Position numbers and translations under genes: made by a program. The notes under the pieces are model-generated. The model saw nothing but the letters and a program-made list of their open reading frames with translations, made no database searches and was not told where the DNA came from. Positions 50,743-60,086 of a stretch of 64,000 nt of DNA are shown here, one piece after another; the stretch's first letter is position 1, and each line of letters starts with the position of its first letter. Origin of the DNA: Eubacterium_U album (lineage in GTDB: Bacteria; Bacillota; Clostridia; Lachnospirales; Lachnospiraceae); contig NZ_JAODBU010000008.1 of assembly GCF_025336545.1 (NCBI RefSeq), forward strand, positions 62,001 through 126,000. Reading direction: 5' to 3'.

Positions 50743-52194
50743 ATGAGTACAACAGCAAAAGTATCAGCAAGACAGAGAATTGAATCTATTCTTGATGATA
50801 ACAGTTTTGTTGAAATTGGAGCTTTAGTTAAGGCTAGAAGTACAGATTTCAACATCAAAACCAACGATACTCCATCTGATGGTGTAATAACCGGATATGG
50901 TATTGTCAACGGTAAACTTGTGTACATTTATAGCCAGGATGCATCAGTTATTGGTGGATCAGTTGGAGAAATGCATGCAAAGAAAATAGTTAATCTTTAT
51001 AATATGGCTATGAAGACAGGTGCGCCTGTAATTGGACTTGTGGACAGCACAGGTTTAAGACTTCAGGAAGCTGTTGATGGATTAAATGCATTTGGAGAAA
51101 TTTACTTAAAGCAGGCAATGGCTTCAGGCGTTATTCCAATGATTACAGCAGTATTTGGTAGCTGTGGTGGTGGATTAAGCGTTGTTTCTTCAATGGGAGA
51201 TTTCACATTTATGGAAGGTGAAAAGGCAGAATTATTTGTTAACTCACCTAACGCAATTAATGAAAACCGTAAAGAAGTATGTGATAGTGCTTCTGCTAAA
51301 TTCCAGAGCGAAAGCGGTACAGTTGATTTTGTAGGTACAGAATCAGAAATATTTGAAGAAATCAGAGACTTAGTTTCTATACTTCCATCAAATAATGAAA
51401 AGGCTGATTATGAAGAAGAATGTGAAGACGATTTAAACAGAGCATGTGAAGGAATGGAAAATTGCGTTGAAGATACATTAATTGCAATTTCAAATATTTC
51501 TGATAATGGTTATGTATTCGAAGTTAAAAAAGCATATGCTCCTGAAATGCTTACAGCATTTATTAAAGTAAACGGAGCAACAGTAGGTGTAGTTGCAAAC
51601 AGAACAAAAGTATATGATGATGATATGAATGTTGCTGCTGAATACGAAGCTAAATTAACAGTTGGTGGATGTAAGAAGGCTGCAGAATTTGTTGAATTTT
51701 GCGATGCATTCGGAATTGCAATTCTAACATTAACAAATGTTGATGGATTTAAGGCAACAATGTGTCAGGAAAAACATGGTGCTAAAGCAACTGCTAAACT
51801 TGTATACGCATTTGCTAATGCAACAGTTCCTAAAGTAAATATTTTAATTGGAAATGCAATGGGAAGCGCATATGTTGCAATGAACAGCAAGGCAATTGGA
51901 GCAGATGTTGTTTATGCATGGCCAACAGCTAAAGTTGGAATGATGGATGCTAAGAGTGCAGTACAGATTATGTATGCTGACGAAATTGAAAAGGCAGATG
52001 ATGCATCTGTAATTATCAATGAAAAGACTAAAGAATATAACGAATTACAGTCTAATGTAATGTCAGCAGCTGCCAGAGGATATGTTGACAGCATAATCGA
52101 ACCTGTTGATACAAGAAAATATGTTATTGGCGCATTTGAAATGCTCTATACAAAATATGAGAATCGTCCAGGTAAAAAACACGGCACAGTATAA
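50743..52194 (+). CDS. Acyl-CoA carboxylase/decarboxylase-type carboxyltransferase subunit
   Basis: 483 aa crotonase-fold carboxyltransferase. The N-half has VYIYSQDASVIGGSVGEMHAKKIVNLYNMAMKTGAPVIGLVDSTGLRLQEAVDGL and an oxyanion-forming GSCGGGLSVVSSMGDF; the C-half has LTNVDGFKATMCQEKHGAKATAKLVYAFANATVPKVNILIGNAMGSAYVAM. The family includes methylmalonyl-CoA decarboxylase alpha, glutaconyl-CoA decarboxylase alpha and propionyl-CoA carboxylase beta. Since OadG, biotin carrier and OadB follow, a decarboxylating Na+-pump role is likely; the acyl-CoA is unknown. It starts behind GGAGG and its own promoter. Confidence 0.88.
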   Translation: MSTTAKVSARQRIESILDDNSFVEIGALVKARSTDFNIKTNDTPSDGVITGYGIVNGKLVYIYSQDASVIGGSVGEMHAKKIVNLYNMAMKTGAPVIGLVDSTGLRLQEAVDGLNAFGEIYLKQAMASGVIPMITAVFGSCGGGLSVVSSMGDFTFMEGEKAELFVNSPNAINENRKEVCDSASAKFQSESGTVDFVGTESEIFEEIRDLVSILPSNNEKADYEEECEDDLNRACEGMENCVEDTLIAISNISDNGYVFEVKKAYAPEMLTAFIKVNGATVGVVANRTKVYDDDMNVAAEYEAKLTVGGCKKAAEFVEFCDAFGIAILTLTNVDGFKATMCQEKHGAKATAKLVYAFANATVPKVNILIGNAMGSAYVAMNSKAIGADVVYAWPTAKVGMMDAKSAVQIMYADEIEKADDASVIINEKTKEYNELQSNVMSAAARGYVDSIIEPVDTRKYVIGAFEMLYTKYENRPGKKHGTV

Positions 52195-52209
52195 TATAAG
52201 GAGAGAAAC

Positions 52210-52938
52210 ATGAAAAAAATAATAAAATTGTTTTGTATCGTTTCTTGTCTGATGGTATGTTTTGCAGGTTGTGGAAAAGGTGATGATAAGGCTTCTTACA
52301 ATGCACAGGATGTACGTGCTTATTTAGAAACTCAGGTTGCCGATATCTCTAAGGGAGAGGAAGAACCTGTTGATGACGAAACTGCTACATTCAAAAAAGA
52401 AGAAGGAATGTATAAGTCAGCTGTAGAATCTTGGAATAAATTAGCAGACGAATGTGGTAAGGCTACAGATTCAGTTTCTGATTTTGCTATAAATGAACAG
52501 AATGGCGAATTAGCCGTAACTGAAGTGATACAGTTTGAAGATAGAAAAGTGAATATTACTTCTACATTTGAAGAAAGCGATAATGGATATATTATGACAA
52601 GCTTGTCTTTTGACCCTATTTATTCAATGGGTGAAAAAATGGAACAGGCAGCTTTAAATACAGTAATGGGAATGGGAACAGTATTTGCTGTTTTAATTTT
52701 CATTTCAGCAATTATTTCATTATTTAAATTTATTCCGTCAATCATTGATTCTTTTGGTAAAAATAAGAAATCAGAAGAAAATAAAGAAACAGCAACAGAG
52801 TCAAAGGCTTCAGTTCCTGTTGTAGAACAACCGGTATCTGATGATGCGGAACTTATTGCAGTAATTGCAGCGGCAATTGCAGCGAGCGAAAACACAACAA
52901 CAGACGGATTTGTAGTTCGTTCTATAAGAAAACGCTAG
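52210..52938 (+). CDS. Lipoprotein-type N-terminus fused to OadG (decarboxylase gamma subunit)
   Basis: 242 aa, much longer than usual OadG (about 80-130). Lipobox CFAGC21 follows a signal peptide; residues 30-140 are an extracytoplasmic region of unknown fold (MYKSAVESWNKLADECGKATDSV...). A membrane helix at about 154-178 (GMGTVFAVLIFISAIISLF) and the C-terminal DDAELIAVIAAAIAASENTTTDGFVVRSIRKR are the OadG signature. Gamma subunits hold the pump complex together. AAGGAGAG precedes the ATG. Confidence 0.85.
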   Translation: MKKIIKLFCIVSCLMVCFAGCGKGDDKASYNAQDVRAYLETQVADISKGEEEPVDDETATFKKEEGMYKSAVESWNKLADECGKATDSVSDFAINEQNGELAVTEVIQFEDRKVNITSTFEESDNGYIMTSLSFDPIYSMGEKMEQAALNTVMGMGTVFAVLIFISAIISLFKFIPSIIDSFGKNKKSEENKETATESKASVPVVEQPVSDDAELIAVIAAAIAASENTTTDGFVVRSIRKR

Positions 52939-52968
52939 ATACTTATGAATTATTTAGGAGGAAATAAA

Positions 52969-53340
52969 ATGAAGAATTATACAATTACAGTTAATGGAAA
53001 TGTATATGATGTAACAGTTGAAGAAACTGGAAGCACACCAAGTGCAGCTCCAGTTAGAAAAGCAGCACCTGCAGCTAAGGCAGCTCCTGCACCTGCAGCA
53101 GCACCAGCAGCAAGCGGAGCAGAAGGTTCAGTTAAGATTACAGCACCTATGCCTGGTAAAGTTTTATCTATCAGTGCAAATGTAGGTCAGGCTGTTAAAA
53201 GAGGCGATACAGTTTTAGTATTCGAAGCAATGAAAATGGAAAACACAGTTGTAGCTCCGGAAGATGGTACAGTTGCAAGCATTAGCGTTGCAGTTGGAGA
53301 CAGCTTTGAAGCAGGTGCAGTTATCGCATCATTAAACTAA
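52969..53340 (+). CDS. Biotin carrier (biotinyl/lipoyl) protein of the decarboxylase
   Basis: 123 aa. An N-terminal strand (NYTITVNGNVYDVTVEE), an Ala/Pro-rich linker (about 26-50), and a biotinyl domain with K89 in FEAMKMENTV, the attachment site. It carries the carboxyl group from carboxyltransferase to OadB. The ATG at 52969 follows AGGAGGAAA; a longer frame from 52945 lacks a site. It is the only biotin carrier in the operon, so it probably serves both carboxyltransferases. Confidence 0.94.
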   Translation: MKNYTITVNGNVYDVTVEETGSTPSAAPVRKAAPAAKAAPAPAAAPAASGAEGSVKITAPMPGKVLSISANVGQAVKRGDTVLVFEAMKMENTVVAPEDGTVASISVAVGDSFEAGAVIASLN

Positions 53341-53370
53341 TGGCCTTTTAGTCAGACTTGGAGGTAACAT

Positions 53371-54516
53371 ATGAATGTTTTAGATACATTGGAAAATTTG
53401 CTTAACCAGACAGCATTTATGAGTTTGACACCAGGAAACTACATAATGATTTTGGTAGCTTGTGTTTTCCTTTATTTAGCAATTAAAAAAGGATATGAAC
53501 CATTATTATTGGTTCCTATTGCTTTTGGTATGCTTTTAGTAAATATGTACCCTGATATCATGCTTCATCCTGAGGATTCAGCAAACGGAACCGGTGGATT
53601 ACTTTATTACTTCTATATTTTGGATGAATGGAGTATTTTGCCATCGCTTATTTTCCTTGGAGTAGGTGCGATGACAGACTTTGGTCCGTTAATTGCAAAT
53701 CCAAAGAGTTTCCTTTTAGGAGCGGCAGCACAGTTTGGTATTTATTCAGCATATTTCTTAGCAATATTTATGGGATTTGGTGGAAAGGCAGCCGCAGCTA
53801 TTTCTATTATCGGTGGAGCTGACGGACCTACATCAATTTTCCTAGCAGGTAAACTTGGGCAGACAGCACTTATGGGACCAATCGCTGTAGCGGCTTATTC
53901 CTATATGGCGTTAGTTCCAATTATTCAGCCACCTATTATGAAGGCTTTAACAACTGAAAAGGAACGTAAAGTCAAAATGGAACAGTTACGTCCTGTTTCT
54001 AAACTTGAAAAAATATTATTCCCAATCGTTGTTACTATAGTAGTAGTAATGATTTTACCAACAACAGCACCTTTAGTAGGTATGTTAATGTTAGGAAACT
54101 TATTTAGAGAATCAGGTGTAGTAAAACAGTTACAGGAAACAGCATCAAATGCGTTAATGTATATTGTAGTTATTTTACTTGGTACTAGTGTTGGTGCCAC
54201 AACAAGTGCAGAAGCATTCTTAAATATGAGTACAATTAAGATTGTAATATTAGGATTAGTTGCGTTTGCTGTTGGTACAGCTGCAGGTGTATTATTTGGT
54301 AAATTAATGTGCGTTGCAACACATGGAAAAGTTAATCCGTTAATTGGTTCAGCCGGAGTTTCAGCCGTTCCTATGGCAGCCAGAGTTTCTCAGAAAGTCG
54401 GCGCTGATGCGGATCCTACAAACTTCCTGTTAATGCATGCTATGGGACCTAATGTTGCAGGCGTTATTGGTACTGCAGTAGCTGCAGGTACATTTATGGC
54501 AATATTTGGTATTTAA
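53371..54516 (+). CDS. oadB: Sodium-translocating decarboxylase beta subunit (OadB family)
   Basis: 381 aa with about ten hydrophobic segments. The conserved region IIGGADGPTSIFLAGKL (about 148-164) holds the Asp essential for decarboxylation and Na+ transport; the C-terminus GSAGVSAVPMAARVSQKVGADADPTNFLLMHAMGPNVAGVIGTAVAAG is the other signature. It decarboxylates carboxybiotin and pumps Na+ out. Shared by oxaloacetate, methylmalonyl-CoA and glutaconyl-CoA systems, so it does not reveal the substrate. TTGGAGG precedes the ATG. Confidence 0.95.
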   Translation: MNVLDTLENLLNQTAFMSLTPGNYIMILVACVFLYLAIKKGYEPLLLVPIAFGMLLVNMYPDIMLHPEDSANGTGGLLYYFYILDEWSILPSLIFLGVGAMTDFGPLIANPKSFLLGAAAQFGIYSAYFLAIFMGFGGKAAAAISIIGGADGPTSIFLAGKLGQTALMGPIAVAAYSYMALVPIIQPPIMKALTTEKERKVKMEQLRPVSKLEKILFPIVVTIVVVMILPTTAPLVGMLMLGNLFRESGVVKQLQETASNALMYIVVILLGTSVGATTSAEAFLNMSTIKIVILGLVAFAVGTAAGVLFGKLMCVATHGKVNPLIGSAGVSAVPMAARVSQKVGADADPTNFLLMHAMGPNVAGVIGTAVAAGTFMAIFGI

Positions 54517-54536
54517 TATTTATGGAGGATAAAATA

Positions 54537-55943
54537 ATGGCAGAAAAAAGACCGGTAAAAATTACGGAAACAATATTACGTGATGCTCATCAGTCATTAA
54601 TCGCAACAAGAATGCCAACAGAAGAGATGCTTCCTATCATTGATACAATGGATAAGGTTGGATATTATTCAGTTGAGTGTTGGGGCGGTGCTACATTTGA
54701 CGCATCACTTAGATTCTTAAAAGAAGATCCATGGGAAAGACTTAGAAAGTTAAGAGATGGATTTAAAAACACTAAATTACAGATGTTATTCAGAGGACAG
54801 AATATTTTAGGATACAGTCATTACTCAGATGATGTAGTTGAATATTTTGTTCAGAAATCTATTGCAAACGGTATTGATATAATTAGAATATTCGATTGCT
54901 TAAATGATCTTAGAAACCTTGAAACTGCAGTTAAAGCTGCAAATAAAGAAAAAGGTCATGCACAGATAGCTCTTTCTTATACATTAGGAGATGCGTATAC
55001 TCTTGACTACTGGAAAGAAACAGCTAAAAGAATTGAAGATATGGGTGCAAACTCATTATGTATTAAGGATATGGCCGGACTTCTTACACCTTATAAGGCA
55101 ACAGAATTAGTTCAGGCATTAAGAGAAGGAACAGATATTCCTATCGACCTTCATACACATTACACATCAGGTGTAGCTTCAATGACATACTTAAAGGCTG
55201 TAGAAGCAGGATGTGATATCATCGATACAGCTATTTCACCATTCTCAATGGGAACAGCTCAGCCTGCTACAGAAGTTATGGTTGAAACATTTAAGGGTAC
55301 AGAATATGACACAGGATTAGATCAGAAATTATTAAAAGAAGTTGCTGATTACTTTAAGCCATATAGAGAAGAGTGCCTTGCAAACGGATTATTAAATCCA
55401 AAGGTAATGGGTGTTAATATTAACACATTAATTTATCAGGTACCTGGTGGTATGTTATCTAACTTAGTTTCACAGTTGGATGAAATGGGTGCTTCAGATA
55501 AATTTGATCAGGTGCTTGAAGAAGTTCCTAGAGTACGTAAAGACTTTGGTGAACCACCTCTTGTTACACCATCTAGCCAGATTGTAGGTACACAGGCTGT
55601 TCTTAATGTCGTTATGGGAGAAAGATACAAGATGATTAACCAGCAGGCAAAAGATCTTCTTGCAGGTAAATATGGTCAGACTGTAAAACCATTTGATAAA
55701 GAAGTACAGAAAAAGGCAATTGGTGATGAAGAACCAATTACATGCAGACCGGCTGATTTACTTGAGCCTTCACTTGATAAGTTCGAAAAAGAATGTGCTC
55801 AGTGGAAACAGCAGGATGAAGACGTATTAACATACGCTTTATTCCCACAGGTTGCAAAAGAATTCTTTGAATACAGAGAAGCTCAGCAGACAAAGGTTGA
55901 TCTATCTGTAGCAGACAAAGAAAACGGAGCATATCCGGTATAA
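54537..55943 (+). CDS. oadA: Oxaloacetate decarboxylase alpha / pyruvate carboxyltransferase domain
   Basis: 468 aa. HMGL-like TIM barrel (ITETILRDAHQSLIATRM, VECWGGATFDASLRFLKEDPWERL, IKDMAGLLTPYKA, DLHTHYTSG) and the PYC_OADA conserved region (PGGMLSNLVSQL, VPRVRKDFGEPPLVTPSSQIVGTQAV). The C-terminal biotin domain of classical OadA is absent; the separate carrier upstream replaces it. The ATG at 54537 is chosen for its GGAGG (54524-54528). It would decarboxylate oxaloacetate to pyruvate with biotin as acceptor. Confidence 0.92.
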   Translation: MAEKRPVKITETILRDAHQSLIATRMPTEEMLPIIDTMDKVGYYSVECWGGATFDASLRFLKEDPWERLRKLRDGFKNTKLQMLFRGQNILGYSHYSDDVVEYFVQKSIANGIDIIRIFDCLNDLRNLETAVKAANKEKGHAQIALSYTLGDAYTLDYWKETAKRIEDMGANSLCIKDMAGLLTPYKATELVQALREGTDIPIDLHTHYTSGVASMTYLKAVEAGCDIIDTAISPFSMGTAQPATEVMVETFKGTEYDTGLDQKLLKEVADYFKPYREECLANGLLNPKVMGVNINTLIYQVPGGMLSNLVSQLDEMGASDKFDQVLEEVPRVRKDFGEPPLVTPSSQIVGTQAVLNVVMGERYKMINQQAKDLLAGKYGQTVKPFDKEVQKKAIGDEEPITCRPADLLEPSLDKFEKECAQWKQQDEDVLTYALFPQVAKEFFEYREAQQTKVDLSVADKENGAYPV

Positions 55944-55958
55944 ATATAATTTGTGCAG

Positions 55959-55990
55959 AAGAGAGGCAGTTATTCTGCCTCTCTTTATAA
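55959..55990 (+). terminator. Terminator of the decarboxylase operon
   Basis: Perfect 11-bp stem AAGAGAGGCAG / CTGCCTCTCTT (55959-55969 with 55975-55985), five-base loop. The U run is short (TTTAT), so some readthrough into the next gene, 20 bases on, is possible. Confidence 0.75.
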
Positions 55991-56003
55991 GTTAAGGAGA
56001 CTT

Positions 56004-57236
56004 ATGAGTAAAGTAATGATAATTGGTGGTGGCGCTGCCGGAATGATGGCTGCTATTGCTGCTGCATATAACGGAAATGATGTAACGTTATTTGAAAAAA
56101 ATGAAAAATTAGGCAAAAAAATCTTTATAACCGGAAAAGGAAGATGTAATGTAACAAATGCATCAGACATAGAGAATCATTTTAAAAATATTATAAATAA
56201 TTCGAAATTTTTATATAGTGCATACAGTACTTTTGATAGTGAAGCAGTAATGAATTTGATTGAAAGTGCCGGAATAAAACTTAAAATAGAAAGAGGAAAC
56301 AGGGTTTTTCCTGAAAGCGATAAATCGTCAGATATTATATACGCATTGAACAAGTTAATGAAAGATGCAGGTGTAAAGATAAGATTAAACACTGAAGTTA
56401 AATCTGTCGAAAAAAATGACAATAAAATTAAAATTGAATTAAATAATAAAAAATATGAAATTGCAGACAAATGTATAATTGCTACCGGAGGCTTATCATA
56501 TAAGACAACAGGAAGTACCGGAGATGGATATAAATTTGCAAAAAAATTTGGACATACTATTATAGAAACGCATCCGTCATTAGTTCCGTTTAATATAACT
56601 GAGGGTTATTGTAGGGAATTGCAGGGATTAGCTTTGAAAAATGTTAAAGTTTCAGTATATAATAATGATAAAATGTATTTCTCGGATCAGGGAGAAATGT
56701 TATTTACTCATTTTGGAGTAAGTGGACCACTTATTTTAAGTGCGAGTTGCTACATAGCAGATAAAATAAATCCTCAAAATTGTGAAATCGTAATTGATTT
56801 GAAACCGGCGCTAGATAACGACACATTAGACAAAAGAATATTAAAAGATTTTAAAGAGAACATTAATAGAAATTTGAATAATTCATTAGATAAACTGTTG
56901 CCTAAAAAATTGATTCCGATTATTATTGATAATGCAAATATCGATCCGTACAAAAAAGTACATGAAATTACAAAGGAAGAAAGAGAAAGACTGGTTAATG
57001 CAATAAAAGAGATGACTCTTCATGTAAATGGTCTTAGAGATTATAATGAGGCTATAATTACAAAAGGCGGTATATCCGTTAATGAAATTAATCCAAAAAC
57101 AATGGAGTCAAAAAAAGAACCGGGAATATATTTTGTTGGTGAAGTTTTAGACTTAGATGCAATGACAGGCGGATACAATTTGCAAATTGCGTGGTCTACA
57201 GGATATTTAGCCGGAAATAGCATATGTGATTGGTAA
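56004..57236 (+). CDS. BaiN/HI0933-family FAD flavoprotein
   Basis: 410 aa. N-terminal FAD motif VMIIGGGAAGMMAAIAAAYNG (about 4-24), then LFEKNEKLGKKIFITGKGRCNVTNA, CIIATGGLSYKTTGSTGDGYKFA and the C-terminal GVYxVGEVLDLDA-type sequence PGIYFVGEVLDLDAMTGGYNLQIAWSTGYLAG. The family is annotated as NAD(P)/FAD-dependent oxidoreductase or BaiN-type reductase; its physiological substrate is not established. The ATG at 56004 has AAGGAGA. It precedes cmk, a frequent clostridial arrangement. Confidence 0.9.
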   Translation: MSKVMIIGGGAAGMMAAIAAAYNGNDVTLFEKNEKLGKKIFITGKGRCNVTNASDIENHFKNIINNSKFLYSAYSTFDSEAVMNLIESAGIKLKIERGNRVFPESDKSSDIIYALNKLMKDAGVKIRLNTEVKSVEKNDNKIKIELNNKKYEIADKCIIATGGLSYKTTGSTGDGYKFAKKFGHTIIETHPSLVPFNITEGYCRELQGLALKNVKVSVYNNDKMYFSDQGEMLFTHFGVSGPLILSASCYIADKINPQNCEIVIDLKPALDNDTLDKRILKDFKENINRNLNNSLDKLLPKKLIPIIIDNANIDPYKKVHEITKEERERLVNAIKEMTLHVNGLRDYNEAIITKGGISVNEINPKTMESKKEPGIYFVGEVLDLDAMTGGYNLQIAWSTGYLAGNSICDW

Positions 57237-57307
57237 CGTGAATATAATATGGTATTTGCCATTTGAAATAAAGAAAAGAAAGGCGGCTTAAAGCCGGGTG
57301 AAGAAAG

Positions 57308-57967
57308 ATGTACAATATAGCAATTGATGGACCAGCAGGAGCTGGAAAAAGCACAATAGCAAAAATAGTTGCTAAGGAATTAGGTTTTATTTATGTTGAT
57401 ACAGGGGCAATGTATAGAACAATAGCTTTGGCATGTTTTAGAGCAGGAATTAAAGCAGATGAATCTGAAAAAGTAATTGCAAAACTTGATGATATTGAAG
57501 TTACATTAGGATATGATAACGGAACACAGAAAGTATATTTGAATGGAGAAGATGTTAGTTTAGAAATAAGACGCGAAGAGATTGGCAATATGACATCTGC
57601 TATAGCAGTATATGAAAAAGTAAGAGAAAACATGGTTGAAATGCAGAGAGAGCTTGCTGCAAAAAATGATGTTGTTATGGATGGAAGAGATATTGGAACG
57701 GCAGTTTTACCGAATGCAGATTTAAAAATTTATCTTACTGCAAGTTCAAGAACAAGAGCAGAAAGACGATGCAAAGAACTTGTTGAAAAAGGTGTAAATT
57801 GTGATATTGATACAGTAGAAAAAGATATAATTGATAGAGACTATAGAGATATGCATAGAGAAATTTCCCCACTTACTCAGGCTGAGGATGCTGTTTTGGT
57901 AGACTCTTCAAACATGTCAATTGATGAAGTAGTGAAAGAAATTATTAAATTAAAAAATGAGAGGTAG
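57308..57967 (+). CDS. cmk: Cytidylate kinase
   Basis: 219 aa. P-loop IAIDGPAGAGKSTIAKIVAKELGF (about 4-27), GFIYVDTGAMYRTIAL, MDGRDIGTAVLPNADLKIYLTAS. It phosphorylates (d)CMP. A small CGGCT/AGCCG hairpin (57282-57294) lies upstream of the GAAGAAAG site. cmk-ispH-rpsA is a conserved Clostridia operon. Confidence 0.97.
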   Translation: MYNIAIDGPAGAGKSTIAKIVAKELGFIYVDTGAMYRTIALACFRAGIKADESEKVIAKLDDIEVTLGYDNGTQKVYLNGEDVSLEIRREEIGNMTSAIAVYEKVRENMVEMQRELAAKNDVVMDGRDIGTAVLPNADLKIYLTASSRTRAERRCKELVEKGVNCDIDTVEKDIIDRDYRDMHREISPLTQAEDAVLVDSSNMSIDEVVKEIIKLKNER

Positions 57968-57969
57968 CA

Positions 57970-58815
57970 ATGAAAGTAACTGTTGCTAAAAATGCAGGAT
58001 TTTGCTTTGGAGTAGAAAGAGCTGTAAACAGAGCATATGAAGAAGCAAGTAAGAGTGATAAACCTATATATACTTATGGCCCGATTATCCATAATGAACA
58101 GGTTGTTGAGGACTTGGAACAAAAAGGTATAAAAGTTGTGAATTCATTAGAAGAACTGTCAAAAAAAGAAATTGGGACAGTAATTATACGTTCACATGGA
58201 GTATCTAAAAATGTATATACGAAAATAGAAGAAATGGGAATGAATATTGTAGATGTTACATGTCCATTTGTTAAAAAAATTCATAAAATTGTTGAGGAAG
58301 AAAGCTCAAACGGCAAAATTATAGTTATTGTTGGAAATGATATACATCCTGAGGTAGAAGGCATAAAAGGATGGGTTAATGGAAAAAGTTATGTAGTTAA
58401 TTCTGAAGAAGACATAAATAAATTAAATATTCCACTAGATAAAGAAATATGTATAGTTAGTCAGACGACATTTAATTACAATAAATTTCAATATTTAGTT
58501 GAAATTATAGAAAAAAAAGGTTATTATATAAATGTTGTGAATACAATATGTAATGCGACTCACTTAAGACAAGTTGAGGCCAGAAAGGTCTCTTCAAGTG
58601 TTGATGCCATGATTGTTATTGGCGGAAAGCACAGCTCGAACACACAGAAACTATATGAAATATGCAAAAATGAGTGCAAAAACACTTATTATATACAGAC
58701 TGTAGAAGATCTGGACTTGTGTGAATTAAAAACAATAGAGTCTATAGGTATTACAGCGGGGGCTTCCACCCCAAACAATATAATAGAGGAGGTTCATACT
58801 ATATGTCAGAAATGA
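57970..58815 (+). CDS. ispH: 4-hydroxy-3-methylbut-2-enyl diphosphate reductase
   Basis: 281 aa. Iron-sulfur cysteines C12 (AGFCFGVERAV), C98 (VTCPFVKK) and C194 (NTICNATHLRQ). It performs the last MEP pathway step, forming IPP and DMAPP; the first enzyme, Dxs, is at 8548. TGAGAGGTAG before the ATG. In many Clostridia IspH is fused to the S1 protein; here two separate frames overlap by 13 bases. Confidence 0.96.
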   Translation: MKVTVAKNAGFCFGVERAVNRAYEEASKSDKPIYTYGPIIHNEQVVEDLEQKGIKVVNSLEELSKKEIGTVIIRSHGVSKNVYTKIEEMGMNIVDVTCPFVKKIHKIVEEESSNGKIIVIVGNDIHPEVEGIKGWVNGKSYVVNSEEDINKLNIPLDKEICIVSQTTFNYNKFQYLVEIIEKKGYYINVVNTICNATHLRQVEARKVSSSVDAMIVIGGKHSSNTQKLYEICKNECKNTYYIQTVEDLDLCELKTIESIGITAGASTPNNIIEEVHTICQK

Positions 58816-59900
58816 GTTTTGAACAAATGTTGGAAGAATCATTAAAAACAATTCATACAGGAGAGATCGTTGAAGGTACTGTTATCAGCGTTAAAGAGGA
58901 CGAAGCAGTTCTCAATATCGGATACAAGTCAGATGGAATTCTTACACGTAACGAGTATTCAAATAACCCAACAGACTTAACAACTGTAATTTCTGTAGGT
59001 GATGTAATGACAGTTAAAGTACTTAAGGTTAATGATGGTGAAGGTCAGGTTGCAGTTACTTATAAGAGACTTGCAGCTGAAAAAGTAAACAAGAAATTAG
59101 AAGAAGCTTTTGAAAATAAGGAAGTTCTTAAGGCTCCTGTAGTTCAGGTTTTAAGCGGTGGTTTAAATGTTGCTGTTGAAGAATCAAGAGTATTCATTCC
59201 TGCAAGCTTAGTATCTGATACTTTTGAAAGAGATTTAACAAAATATGAAGGACAGGAAATTGAATTTGTTATTATCGAGTTCAATCCTAAGAAGAGAAGA
59301 ATTATTGGTGACAGAAAACAGCTTATCGTAGCTGAAAAGAAAGCAGCTAAAGATGCTTTATTCGCTAAGATTGAAGTTGGAATGACTGTTGAAGGTGTTG
59401 TAAAGAATGTAACTGATTTTGGTGCATTTGTTGATATAGGTGGAGCTGACGGCTTATTACATATCTCTGAAATGTCATGGGGACGTGTTGGTAATCCAAG
59501 AAAGCTTTTCAAAGTAGGCGATAAGGTTACAACATTCATTAAAGAAATTAATGGCGATAAGATTGCATTAAGTCTTAAATTTGAAAACACAAATCCATGG
59601 GCTAATGCTGAAGAAAAATATGCAGTAGGAGCAATTGTTACAGGTAAAGTTGCAAGAATGACAGACTTTGGTGCATTCGTTGAACTTGAACCAGGTGTAG
59701 ATGCACTTCTTCATGTATCTCAGATTGCTAAGCAGCATGTTGAAAAACCATCTGATGTTTTAAAGATTGGTGAAGAAATCGAAGCTAAGATTGTTGACTT
59801 TGATGAAGAAAACAAGAAAATCAGCTTAAGCATTAAGGCTTTACTTCCAGATGATGATGAAGTTGTAGCTGATGAAGCAGAAGATACAGTTGAAGAATAA
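58803..59900 (+). CDS. rpsA: S1 RNA-binding domain protein (ribosomal protein S1 homologue)
   Basis: 365 aa with four S1 domains: about 18-88 (GEIVEGTVISVKEDEAVLNIGYKSDG), about 105-172, about 190-258 (GMTVEGVVKNVTDFGAFVDIGGADGLLHISEMSWGRVGNP) and about 274-346 (GAIVTGKVARMTDFGAFVELEPGVDALLHVSQI). An acidic tail follows. It is shorter than the six-domain E. coli S1 and fits the Gram-positive homologue; binding to the ribosome is not certain. The site GGAGG (in AGAGGAGG) lies inside ispH, about ten bases before the ATG. Confidence 0.93.
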   Translation: MSEMSFEQMLEESLKTIHTGEIVEGTVISVKEDEAVLNIGYKSDGILTRNEYSNNPTDLTTVISVGDVMTVKVLKVNDGEGQVAVTYKRLAAEKVNKKLEEAFENKEVLKAPVVQVLSGGLNVAVEESRVFIPASLVSDTFERDLTKYEGQEIEFVIIEFNPKKRRIIGDRKQLIVAEKKAAKDALFAKIEVGMTVEGVVKNVTDFGAFVDIGGADGLLHISEMSWGRVGNPRKLFKVGDKVTTFIKEINGDKIALSLKFENTNPWANAEEKYAVGAIVTGKVARMTDFGAFVELEPGVDALLHVSQIAKQHVEKPSDVLKIGEEIEAKIVDFDEENKKISLSIKALLPDDDEVVADEAEDTVEE

Positions 59901-59917
59901 TTTATAAATAATATATA

Positions 59918-59950
59918 AGAAAAAAGGGTAGGTTTTCCTACTCTTTTTTC
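59918..59950 (+). terminator. Terminator after rpsA
   Basis: Stem GGGTAGG / CCTACTC with one G-U (59925-59931 with 59936-59942), flanked by A and T runs; TTTT loop. Confidence 0.9.
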
Positions 59951-60086
59951 TTTCTTACTCAGTTGTAGTAAATATGTAACAAATGCTTAACAAAATAAAA
60001 AGAAAAAATTATTTGCAAAAAGCTATGAACGGTATTATTATAATAGAGGTTTAAGAAAGATATAAGATTTTGGCTTTGGAGATGAT

